This document shows, in pieces, positions 56,383 to 64,000 of a stretch of DNA of 64,000 nucleotides. The notes beneath the pieces are model-generated. The model searched no databases, had not been told where the DNA came from, and saw only the letters and a list, made by a program, of their open reading frames with translations. This DNA is from Rhodopseudomonas julia. Lineage in GTDB: Bacteria > Pseudomonadota > Alphaproteobacteria > Rhizobiales > Afifellaceae. A program made the position numbers and the translations under genes. Location of the stretch: NCBI RefSeq assembly GCF_030813515.1, contig NZ_JAUSUK010000001.1, positions 1,612,001 through 1,676,000 of the forward strand. Reading direction: 5' to 3'. The stretch's first letter is position 1, and every line of letters starts with the position of its first letter.

Positions 56383-56678
56383 CAGGAGATCACCTCCGCG
56401 CTGCCGGACTGGCGGCGCACCTGCATGCCCTCTTCGACCTGCACCATGCAGGCCTGGCGGTTCGGCACGCCGTCGATCTCGACGAGGCAGTCGAAGCACA
56501 CGCCCATGAGGCAGAACGGGCCGCGCGGCGTGTCGGTGACCGGGGTGGTGCGGAAAATGCGTTCGTCGGCCGCGAGAAGAGCCGCCGCGATCGTGTCGCC
56601 GTTGCGGGCCTTCAGGGGCTTGCCTTCGAAAGTGAAGGAGAGGGCGGGAGCGCCCGTCTCCTCAGCGCGCTTGAACAT
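56382..56678 (-). CDS. Small [2Fe-2S] subunit (HcnA / LhpF-like)
   Basis: A 98-residue ferredoxin-like subunit. The cluster loop is FCLMGVCFDCLVEIDG with further cysteine in RQACMVQVEEGMQV, the plant-type C-x4-C-x2-C ... C layout. It would move electrons between the flavin subunits. AAGGAG precedes the ATG. It overlaps the stop of the upstream oxidase by 17 bases and the start of the alpha subunit by one base, so the three subunits are tightly coupled. Confidence 0.88.
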   Translation of the reverse strand: MFKRAEETGAPALSFTFEGKPLKARNGDTIAAALLAADERIFRTTPVTDTPRGPFCLMGVCFDCLVEIDGVPNRQACMVQVEEGMQVRRQSGSAEVIS

Positions 56679-57771
56679 TGAATCTCCTTGAAGAAAAGGC
56701 GGCCATTTCGTCGTCGAGCCGTCCGCGGGCGATCATCGGCGCGAGCGCCATCGCATGGGCGCCGGCGAGCGTGACGCCGGAATGGCAATTGACGCTGAAG
56801 GCGCCGGGATGGGTTTCGGATTGCTGATAGATCGGATGGCCGTCGGGGCTCATCACCCGCAACGCCGCCCAAGAGCGCACGACGCGCAGATCTTTCAAAA
56901 ACGGGAAGGCGCGCAGGGCGCGGGCGGCGATGTCGGCCATGATGCGCGGCTTCGAAGTGGTGTCGAAGCCTTCATCCTCATGGCTGTCGCCGATCATGAT
57001 GGAGCCTTCGTCGGTCTGGCGCACGACATGCGTCGGCATGGTGAAGAGAGGCGCGGTGCGCTCCGTTACGAGGATCTGGCCCTTGAGCGGTTCGACGGGA
57101 ATGTCGAGGCCGACCATTTCGCCGAGCGCGCGATTGCCGAGGCCGGCGGCAAGGACGACCTTGGCGCCGGTGAAGGTGCCGGCAGGCGTGCGCACGGCAA
57201 AGTGGGCGCCGTCCCGCTCGATCTCGATGCCGCGGGCATTCGGATGATAGCGGCCGTCGTGTTTTAGGAGGCCCGCATGCAAAGCGCGCATCAGATAGAG
57301 CGGGCTTGTGTGGCCGTCATGCGGCGAATAGGTGCCGCCGACGACATCGGGGCCGAGGCCCGGCAGCATCTCGTCGAGCTCGGCGCGGCTCAGGACCCGG
57401 GCGCCGTAATATTCCGCGCCATGCTCCTGGTTCATGCGGTTGAGGATCTTAACCTGTTCCTCAAGCTCCTCCTCGCCGACGCAGACATGGACGCCGCCCG
57501 GCTTGTGATAGGCGGTGGAGACGCCTGTCTCTTCCAGGAGGTTGTCGGAAAATTCCGGCCACACATCCGCCGAACGGCGTGTCCAGCGCGCATATTCGGG
57601 CATTTTGAGGCCCTTGGTCTGCACCCAGACGAGGCCGAAATTGCCGCGCGATGCCCGAAAGGCGAGATCGCCCTCGTCGAGGAGATCGACCTTTTCACCC
57701 ACGCGGGCGAGGCCATAGGCGACGGCGGCGCCGACGAGGCCGCCGCCGATGACGATGGTGTCCGCCTTCAT
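56662..57771 (-). CDS. FAD-dependent amino/imino acid oxidase subunit (opine oxidase B-like)
   Basis: A 369-residue DAO-family enzyme and probable catalytic beta subunit. The FAD site is DTIVIGGGLVGAAVAYGLARVGEKVDLLDE, followed by FRASRGNFGLVWVQTKG. The central part has GGTYSPHDGHTSPLYLMRAL (substrate helix) and the C-terminal contact is VRSWAALRVMSPDGHPIYQ. With the next two genes it forms a beta, gamma, alpha set like LhpBEF (D-hydroxyproline dehydrogenase) or Ti-plasmid opine oxidases; the substrate is not determined by sequence. It overlaps the upstream permease stop in ATGA. Confidence 0.87.
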   Translation of the reverse strand: MKADTIVIGGGLVGAAVAYGLARVGEKVDLLDEGDLAFRASRGNFGLVWVQTKGLKMPEYARWTRRSADVWPEFSDNLLEETGVSTAYHKPGGVHVCVGEEELEEQVKILNRMNQEHGAEYYGARVLSRAELDEMLPGLGPDVVGGTYSPHDGHTSPLYLMRALHAGLLKHDGRYHPNARGIEIERDGAHFAVRTPAGTFTGAKVVLAAGLGNRALGEMVGLDIPVEPLKGQILVTERTAPLFTMPTHVVRQTDEGSIMIGDSHEDEGFDTTSKPRIMADIAARALRAFPFLKDLRVVRSWAALRVMSPDGHPIYQQSETHPGAFSVNCHSGVTLAGAHAMALAPMIARGRLDDEMAAFSSRRFNVQAR

Positions 57772-58568
57772 CGTGCGCCCTCGCCGATGAGGAGGCGATC
57801 GAGGCCGTAGATTCGGTCGACGAGGAACATGAGACCCACGGTGAAGAGGATGGCGACCGTGGAGATGGAGGCGACGAGAGGATCCGTCGTCTGCGTGATG
57901 TGGGAGAAGAGACGCACTGGCAATGTCGTTGTGGTGGGGCTGACGATGAACACCGTCACGGTGAGTTCGTCGAAGCTGGTGATGAAGGCAAGGACCCAGC
58001 CGCCGATGACGCCCGGCATGATGGCCGGAAGCGTGACGCGACGAAAGACGGTCCAGTCGGAGGCACCGAGCGACACCGCCGCCTGTTCCTGCGACCGGTC
58101 GAGGCCGGTCACCGAGGCGAGAACGAGGCGCAGGATGAAGGGCATGATGATGATCGCATGACAGAGCATCAGCCCGACGAAAGTGCCGTTGGCGTTGAGA
58201 AAGCTGAGGAAGCGCAGAAAGGCGATGCCGAGAACCACGGTCGGCACCGTCAAAGGCGACAGGAAGAAGGCCTGCAGCACGTCACGGCCGGGAAAGCGGC
58301 CGCGGCCGATGGCGAGCGCCGCCGGCACGGCGAAGATGGAGGAGACGGTCGCGGAGGCGACGCCGAGCTGGAGGCTGATCCAGGCCGCTTCGATGAAGTC
58401 GGGATTGTCGAGAATCGCCCGGAACCAGCGCAGCGACAGGCCGCTCGGCGGAAATTCCAGAAAGCCTTCCGGCGTGAAGGAGACGCCGATGACGACGACG
58501 AGCGGCGCCAGCATGAAGGTCGCGAAAAGAACGCTGAAGGCTTTGGCGAAGAGGCCGTTGTGTCTCAT
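57768..58568 (-). CDS. ABC transporter permease (PotC-like)
   Basis: A 266-residue permease with six helices. The inner-membrane EAA loop reads EQAAVSLGASDWTVFRRVTLPAIMPGVIGG, the contact site for the ATPase. The first helix is AFSVLFATFMLAPLVVVIGVSF. It pairs with the PotB-like permease; its start and stop overlap both neighbours by four bases. PotABCD-type importers carry polyamines, opines or related cationic amino compounds. The oxidase genes directly downstream point to an amine substrate. Confidence 0.92.
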   Translation of the reverse strand: MRHNGLFAKAFSVLFATFMLAPLVVVIGVSFTPEGFLEFPPSGLSLRWFRAILDNPDFIEAAWISLQLGVASATVSSIFAVPAALAIGRGRFPGRDVLQAFFLSPLTVPTVVLGIAFLRFLSFLNANGTFVGLMLCHAIIIMPFILRLVLASVTGLDRSQEQAAVSLGASDWTVFRRVTLPAIMPGVIGGWVLAFITSFDELTVTVFIVSPTTTTLPVRLFSHITQTTDPLVASISTVAILFTVGLMFLVDRIYGLDRLLIGEGAR

Positions 58569-59425
58569 TCGAAGACCCCCGCGAAACGGCGTTCGACGAG
58601 CCGGTTCCAGCCGACCATGATGGCGAGCACCGAGACCAGAAGAAGGATCGCGATCGTCGCGCCGAGCGGCCAGTTCAAGGTGTTCAGGAACTCGTCATAG
58701 ACGGTGGTGGAAACGACCTTGACGCGGCGGCCGCCGAGGATGGCCGGCGTGGCGAAGGCGCTCGCCGACAGCGAAAAGACGATGAGGGAGCCCGACAGGA
58801 TGCCCGGCATCGCCTGCGGCAGGACGATCCTGCGGAAGATGGTCCAGGGCCGGGCGCCGAGCGATTCCGCGGCACTTTCCGTCGCCGGATCGGTGCGCTG
58901 AAGTGCGGCCCAGATGGCGAGGATCATGAACGGCACCATGACATGGACGAGGGCGAGCACGATGCCTCCGGACGTGTACATCATGCGGATCGGCGAGGTG
59001 ATGAGGCCGAGGTCACGCAGCGCGTCGTTGATGACGCCCTTGTTGCCGAGAAGGATCGCCCAGCCGAGCGTGCGCACCACGACGGAGATGAGGAGCGGGC
59101 CGAGCACGACGAGGAGCATCACGGAGCGCCAGAACGGGTGCATGCGCGACAGGAAATAAGCCTGCGGCAGACCGATCGCGGCGCAGATGAGCGTGGTGGC
59201 GAGCGCGATCGCGAAAGTGCGCCCGAAAATCTCGTAGAAATAGCCGTCGCTCAGGACCTCGACGTAATTCTCCAGAGAGAAGGTCGGGGCGATGCCGCCA
59301 TAGAAAGAGAAGCTGTGAAAGCTGAGGATGAAGGTCATCGCCAGCGGCACGAGGAGCAGCACGAGAAAGAGGAGGAGCGCAGGGGCGCTCAAGATCCAGG
59401 GTCTGGATTTCGATTGAAGTGTCAT
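58565..59425 (-). CDS. ABC transporter permease (PotB-like)
   Basis: A 286-residue permease with six helices. The N-terminus is a helix, RPWILSAPALLLFLVLLLVPLAMTF. The EAA loop is ESAAESLGARPWTIFRRIVLPQAMPGILSG. The start at 59425 overlaps the ATPase stop by four bases; 49 more codons are open upstream but belong to the ATPase gene in another frame. It forms a heterodimer with the PotC-like permease downstream. Confidence 0.91.
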   Translation of the reverse strand: MTLQSKSRPWILSAPALLLFLVLLLVPLAMTFILSFHSFSFYGGIAPTFSLENYVEVLSDGYFYEIFGRTFAIALATTLICAAIGLPQAYFLSRMHPFWRSVMLLVVLGPLLISVVVRTLGWAILLGNKGVINDALRDLGLITSPIRMMYTSGGIVLALVHVMVPFMILAIWAALQRTDPATESAAESLGARPWTIFRRIVLPQAMPGILSGSLIVFSLSASAFATPAILGGRRVKVVSTTVYDEFLNTLNWPLGATIAILLLVSVLAIMVGWNRLVERRFAGVFE

Positions 59426-60486
59426 GCCGCGCCATCCTCCTTCGGCAGAAGGCGCAGATGATGGGGCGTCCAGGCGAGATGCACGGTCTCGCCGTGTTCC
59501 GGCTCGCGCTGGCCGCGGTTGCGGCGCACGACGAGGAGAGGCCCGAGCGGCGTTTCGATGCGGAAAAGCCACTGATCGCCGAGGAAGATGCGCTCGATCA
59601 CCGGACCGGAGACGACGGCCTCGCCCGCCTCGACGATCTCGATGCGTTCCGGACGCAGGGAGACGGTGATCGGGCCGGGTCTCAGATGGGCTGGCGGGCC
59701 GGCAAGCTCCATGCCGTTGCAGTCGAGAGCGGAGCCTTCATCATTCGTCGTCTTCAGCGTGGCGGCAAGGCTGTTGGTCTTGCCGAGAAAGGTCGAGATG
59801 AAGGAGGATTTCGGGTTTTCGTAGACGTGGAAGGGCGTTTCTTCCTGCATCAAGCGGCCGTGATGCATGACGGCGACGCGGTCGGAGAGCGCCATCGCCT
59901 CATTCTGATCATGGGTGACGAGAAGCGTCGTCACGCCCGCCTCCTGCTGGATGCGGCGGAGTTCGAGCTGCATTTCCTCGCGCAGCTTGGCGTCGAGATT
60001 GGAGAGCGGCTCGTCGAGGAGGAGAAGCTCCGGCTCGATGACGAGGGCACGGGCGAGCGCCACGCGCTGGCGCTGGCCGCCGGACATCGCCCGGGGATAG
60101 CGCTTGGCGAGATGGGCAAGCTGCACGAGCTCGAGCGCTCCGGCGACCTTGCGCGCACGCTCCTTCTTGTCGATGCCGCGCATCTCCAGGCCGAAGGCGA
60201 CGTTTTCTTCCACCGTCATATGCGGGAAGAGCGCATAGGTCTGGAAGACGATGCCGAGGCCGCGGTTGCGCGCCGGCACCTCTTCGAGATGGCGACCATT
60301 GAGCATGATGTGCCCGGAGGTCGGCTGCTCGAAGCCGGCGATCATCTGCAGCGTCGTGGTCTTGCCGCAGCCGGAGGGACCGAGGAGGGAGACGAACTCG
60401 CCTTTCTCGACGGCGAGCGAAAAATCTTCGACGGCCACGACCTCGCCGAAGCGTTTGGTCAGACCGCTAAGCTGAAGGAAAGGCAT
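59422..60486 (-). CDS. ABC transporter ATPase (PotA-like)
   Basis: A 354-residue ATPase. It has Walker A GPSGCGKTTTLQMIAG, Q-loop GIVFQTYALFPHMTV, signature AMSGGQRQRVALARAL, Walker B LLLLDEPLSNLD and switch LLVTHD. A C-terminal TOBE-like regulatory domain spans about residues 240-350. This is the polyamine/sulfate/sugar branch of importers. It starts 71 bases after the binding-protein stop. Confidence 0.93.
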   Translation of the reverse strand: MPFLQLSGLTKRFGEVVAVEDFSLAVEKGEFVSLLGPSGCGKTTTLQMIAGFEQPTSGHIMLNGRHLEEVPARNRGLGIVFQTYALFPHMTVEENVAFGLEMRGIDKKERARKVAGALELVQLAHLAKRYPRAMSGGQRQRVALARALVIEPELLLLDEPLSNLDAKLREEMQLELRRIQQEAGVTTLLVTHDQNEAMALSDRVAVMHHGRLMQEETPFHVYENPKSSFISTFLGKTNSLAATLKTTNDEGSALDCNGMELAGPPAHLRPGPITVSLRPERIEIVEAGEAVVSGPVIERIFLGDQWLFRIETPLGPLLVVRRNRGQREPEHGETVHLAWTPHHLRLLPKEDGAA

Positions 60487-60557
60487 CTGTGAACTCGCAA
60501 AGCCGGCAGGTAGGGGCGAAGGCGGGAGTGCCGAGCACTCCCGCAGTGCCGTTCAAC

Positions 60558-61589
60558 TCAGCGCTCGACCTCGCGCGCCCAGCGCTTGGTCCACTCTTCG
60601 CGGTTCGGGTTGATCGTATCCCAGTCGACGGCGACGAGGCTTTCGATCTGCTCGGGCCCGTAGGGCAGGAAGGAGGCCTGCTCTTCGGTCAGTTCCGCTT
60701 TGCGGTTGACCGGGCCGGAGCCCATGACGTCGGCGAGCTTCACCTGGATCTCCGGCGTCAGGAGATATTGGATGAACTCGTTGGCGACTTCAGGAACGTT
60801 GCTTTCCACGACCGGGCAGGCCGCGAGCATGAGGGCGACGGCGCCTTCCTTCGGATAGGCGAATTTCGCCGGGAAGCCGGTATCGGCAAGCGACTTGGTG
60901 CGGCCCGAGCCCCAGATCGACAGGGCGATTTCCTGCGACTGGAAGAGCTCCGACATCTTGCCGGAGGACGGCTCGAAGACGAGCACGTTCGGGGCGACGT
61001 CATCGGCCATCGCCTCAAAGCCCGGATCGATGTCCTTCTCACCACCACCGTTGAGGCGCGCCATCATGATGAGGGTGTGGAGGCCATAGGTGTTGGTGAT
61101 CGGCGGGATCGACAGGATGCCTTCGTATTTCGGATCCTTCAGGTCTTCCCAGCTTGCAGGAGGATCCCAGCCTTCGCGCTCGAACCATTCGGTGTTGTAG
61201 GTGAAGCCGGTCGCCACGAAGCCGACGCCGATGGAATTGGGGCCGAGCTTGGCGAGATCGTAGACGTCGTCAAAGACCGCCGCCTTGCTCATCGGGGCGC
61301 AGAAGCCGAGGGCGTCCGCCTGATACATCGGGCCGTCGTCGAGAATGACGACGTCGAGTTCCTGATTGCCCTTCTGCGCCTGGAGGCGTGCGAGGTTTTC
61401 GGTGGAATTGCCGGCGACGAACTGGATCGTCACGTCGTGCGTCTTCTCAAATTCGGGGAAGACGACTTCCTTCATCAAGGTTTCGAAGGAGCCGCCATAA
61501 CCGCCGACGACGAGGGTATCCTGCGCCTTTGCAGTTTGAACGGCTAGGAGGGAGCCTGCGGCCGCAAGCGCCATGATGACCGGTTTCAT
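60558..61589 (-). CDS. Periplasmic substrate-binding protein of a polyamine/opine-type ABC importer
   Basis: A 343-residue COG0687-type (PotD-like) binding protein. The signal peptide is MKPVIMALAAAGSLLAVQTAKAQ. The mature start is DTLVVGGYGGSFETLMKEVVFPEFEKTHD, a layout shared by polyamine and opine binders. NSTENLARLQAQKGNQELDVVILDDGPMYQA and LIMMARLNGG lie in the two lobes. AGAGGGG supports the start. It is the first gene of the operon, divergent from the LysR gene across about 100 bases, so transcription of all nine genes probably begins here. Confidence 0.91.
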   Translation of the reverse strand: MKPVIMALAAAGSLLAVQTAKAQDTLVVGGYGGSFETLMKEVVFPEFEKTHDVTIQFVAGNSTENLARLQAQKGNQELDVVILDDGPMYQADALGFCAPMSKAAVFDDVYDLAKLGPNSIGVGFVATGFTYNTEWFEREGWDPPASWEDLKDPKYEGILSIPPITNTYGLHTLIMMARLNGGGEKDIDPGFEAMADDVAPNVLVFEPSSGKMSELFQSQEIALSIWGSGRTKSLADTGFPAKFAYPKEGAVALMLAACPVVESNVPEVANEFIQYLLTPEIQVKLADVMGSGPVNRKAELTEEQASFLPYGPEQIESLVAVDWDTINPNREEWTKRWAREVER

Positions 61590-61686
61590 TGAGAACCCCT
61601 CTGTATTCTTTTGAGACATGATCATTGAATGGGCGTTTTGTGGGTGTTTCAAATGAGATTATATGTACACCTCATTCCCAAAGGTT

Positions 61687-62664
61687 ATGAGGTGCGCCTT
61701 GGCGAAGCCCAATATCCGGCAGGTCGAAGCCTTCAACGCCGTCATGAAAGCCGGGTCCGTGACCAAAGCGGCGGAAGGATTGTTCGTCAGCCAGCCGGCC
61801 GTGAGCAAATTGCTGCACGCCTTCGAAGTGGCCTGCGATCTGCCGCTCTTCACCCGCACCAAGGGTCGCGTCGTGCCGACGCCGGAGGCACGGCAATTGT
61901 TCGTCGAAACCTCCAAGCTCGAGCAGGGGCTGACGCGCGTGCACGAGGCGGCGCGTGCCATCCGCGAATTGCAGCGCGGCGAGATCTCCATCGTCGCCTT
62001 TCCGGCGATGAGCATGCGGCTCATTCCGCGCAAGGTGGGCGAGCTTCTGTGCGACCGCCCCGACGTGGCGTTGTCCCTCTTCACGCGCACCTCGCGCAGC
62101 GTCGAGAACTCGATGATCACGCGCGCGGCGGATTTCGGCATCTCGCTCGTGCCGACGAGCAATCCGGCGCTGCATTGCGAGCCGTTTACGAGCGTCTCGA
62201 TGATCTGCGCGCTGCGTCGCGACCATCCGATGGCCCGCCAGGCGGCGATCTCGCTTGAAATGATCGCCGAGGAGCGTCTCGTGGCACTCGGGCGGGACGA
62301 TCTATCCTATCCGATCATCGACGAGGCGTTTCAGCGTGCGGGGCTGGCGATGCGTCCGGCCGCGGAAGTGCAAATGGCCGATGCGGCCTGCTGCATGGTG
62401 GCATCCGGTTGCGGGGTGGCGATCGTGCCTTCGCTCGTGTCTTTCGAAGCGGGCTATCCGGAGGTCGTGTTCCGCCCGCTCACCGAGCCGATCGCCATGA
62501 CGACCTGGCTCTTGACCTCCACCTATCAGGAGCTGTCTCAGCTGGCGCTCGAGCTGATGGACGAGATCCGGGGTGCGGTGGAAGAGCTGGAGGCGGGGCT
62601 GCACGGCACGCTCAGCCGGGATCGGGCGTCCGATTCGCGGTTTGCCGGGCCGGTGCATCCTTGA
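61687..62664 (+). CDS. LysR-family regulator of the oxidase/transporter operon
   Basis: A 325-residue regulator. The helix-turn-helix PNIRQVEAFNAVMKAGSVTKAAEGLFVSQPAVSKLLHAFE resembles the opine regulators NocR/OccR. The effector domain follows (SIVAFPAMSMRLIPRKV; RLVALGRDDLSYPIIDEAF). It is divergent from the binding-protein gene and is the natural activator of the operon. A TTG at 61699 behind GAGGTG and an ATG at 61663 are other possible starts. The inducer is unknown; similarity to opine regulators supports an amino-acid-like effector. Confidence 0.88.
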   Translation: MRCALAKPNIRQVEAFNAVMKAGSVTKAAEGLFVSQPAVSKLLHAFEVACDLPLFTRTKGRVVPTPEARQLFVETSKLEQGLTRVHEAARAIRELQRGEISIVAFPAMSMRLIPRKVGELLCDRPDVALSLFTRTSRSVENSMITRAADFGISLVPTSNPALHCEPFTSVSMICALRRDHPMARQAAISLEMIAEERLVALGRDDLSYPIIDEAFQRAGLAMRPAAEVQMADAACCMVASGCGVAIVPSLVSFEAGYPEVVFRPLTEPIAMTTWLLTSTYQELSQLALELMDEIRGAVEELEAGLHGTLSRDRASDSRFAGPVHP

Positions 62665-62812
62665 CTTGTGGCGCGCTGCCGCTTAGGTGAGCGACACTCT
62701 ATAAAAGAGCCAGATTTACGACCCGCCGACCGGAACGGGATTCCGGAGGTCACCATCCGCCAGCGAAGGTTCGCCCGCGGATGCAATTTGCATTGAACGC
62801 TCGAGACGCGCC

Positions 62813-64000
<1,188 letters not shown>

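Noticed and set aside
53826-57771. HcnABC hydrogen cyanide synthase
   Set aside because: Subunit types match, but the DAO subunits are shorter (369 and 373 residues against about 415). The neighbouring importer, RidA and opine-type LysR fit a catabolic oxidase better.

Overview
The window is one continuous stretch of a high-G+C chromosome (about 63-65% G+C by eye) from an alphaproteobacterium, most likely a member of the Hyphomicrobiales (Rhizobiales). Markers for this placement are the NepR/EcfG/PhyR/HWE-kinase general stress response locus, a ChoX-type choline-binding protein beside betI-betA, the alphaproteobacterial families DUF2794, DUF1223 and DUF1127, and the dapF-mtaB-ftsY-yciB block. 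Coding density is high. I found no rRNA operon, prophage, insertion sequence or CRISPR array; the only tRNA is tRNA-Ala(CGC).

Layout. 0-1 kb: a ParDE/RelE-type toxin-antitoxin pair at the left edge. 1-8.4 kb: ferrochelatase, a periplasmic 5'-nucleotidase-family phosphatase, tRNA-Ala, an M15-like protein, a membrane PQQ glucose dehydrogenase and a family 2 glycosyltransferase. 8.4-15.2 kb: a regulatory island with a tandem-wHTH GntR/FCD regulator, a MarR regulator, nepR, ecfG, phyR and a hybrid HWE kinase. 15.2-18.7 kb: choline uptake and oxidation (choX, betI, betA) around a near-consensus BetI operator. 18.9-22.3 kb: small conserved proteins and TypA/BipA. 22.6-25.3 kb: a TadE/TadE/TadG pseudopilin-type operon. 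25.3-33 kb: an M50 protease, argG, a PAP2 phosphatase, LysE, GNATs, a beta-hydroxyacid dehydrogenase, a GcvA-like LysR divergent from a DUF1127 protein, and thpR. 33.0-33.3 kb: a gene-free stretch that looks like a structured minus-strand small RNA ending in an intrinsic terminator. 33.3-40.4 kb: DUF2794, a GNAT, a Bax-inhibitor protein, a LolD/FtsX-type ABC pair, an arylesterase and DUF1223. 40.5-46.4 kb: aconitase and ccmABCDG for cytochrome c maturation. 46.4-51.8 kb: a DUF533 protein, yciB, ftsY, mtaB and dapF. 52-53.3 kb: a YihY-family protein. 53.4-62.7 kb: a nine-gene catabolic operon, divergent from a LysR regulator, encoding a PotABCD-type importer, three FAD/Fe-S oxidase subunits, a second DAO-type oxidase and RidA. 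62.8-64 kb: ffh, truncated by the window end.

How it fits together. The stress-response proteins form a complete partner-switch: kinase to PhyR, PhyR to NepR, NepR releasing EcfG. nepR, however, is convergent with ecfG instead of in its usual operon. The operon at 53.4-61.6 kb reads as a self-contained pathway: import of a small cationic or N-substituted compound, flavin oxidation of its amine, and RidA hydrolysis of the resulting imine. It lies between dapF-ftsY and ffh, genes that I recall as close neighbours in many relatives, so it may be accessory material.

Start sites were chosen from ribosome-binding sites and family alignments remembered from experience. No database search was run.
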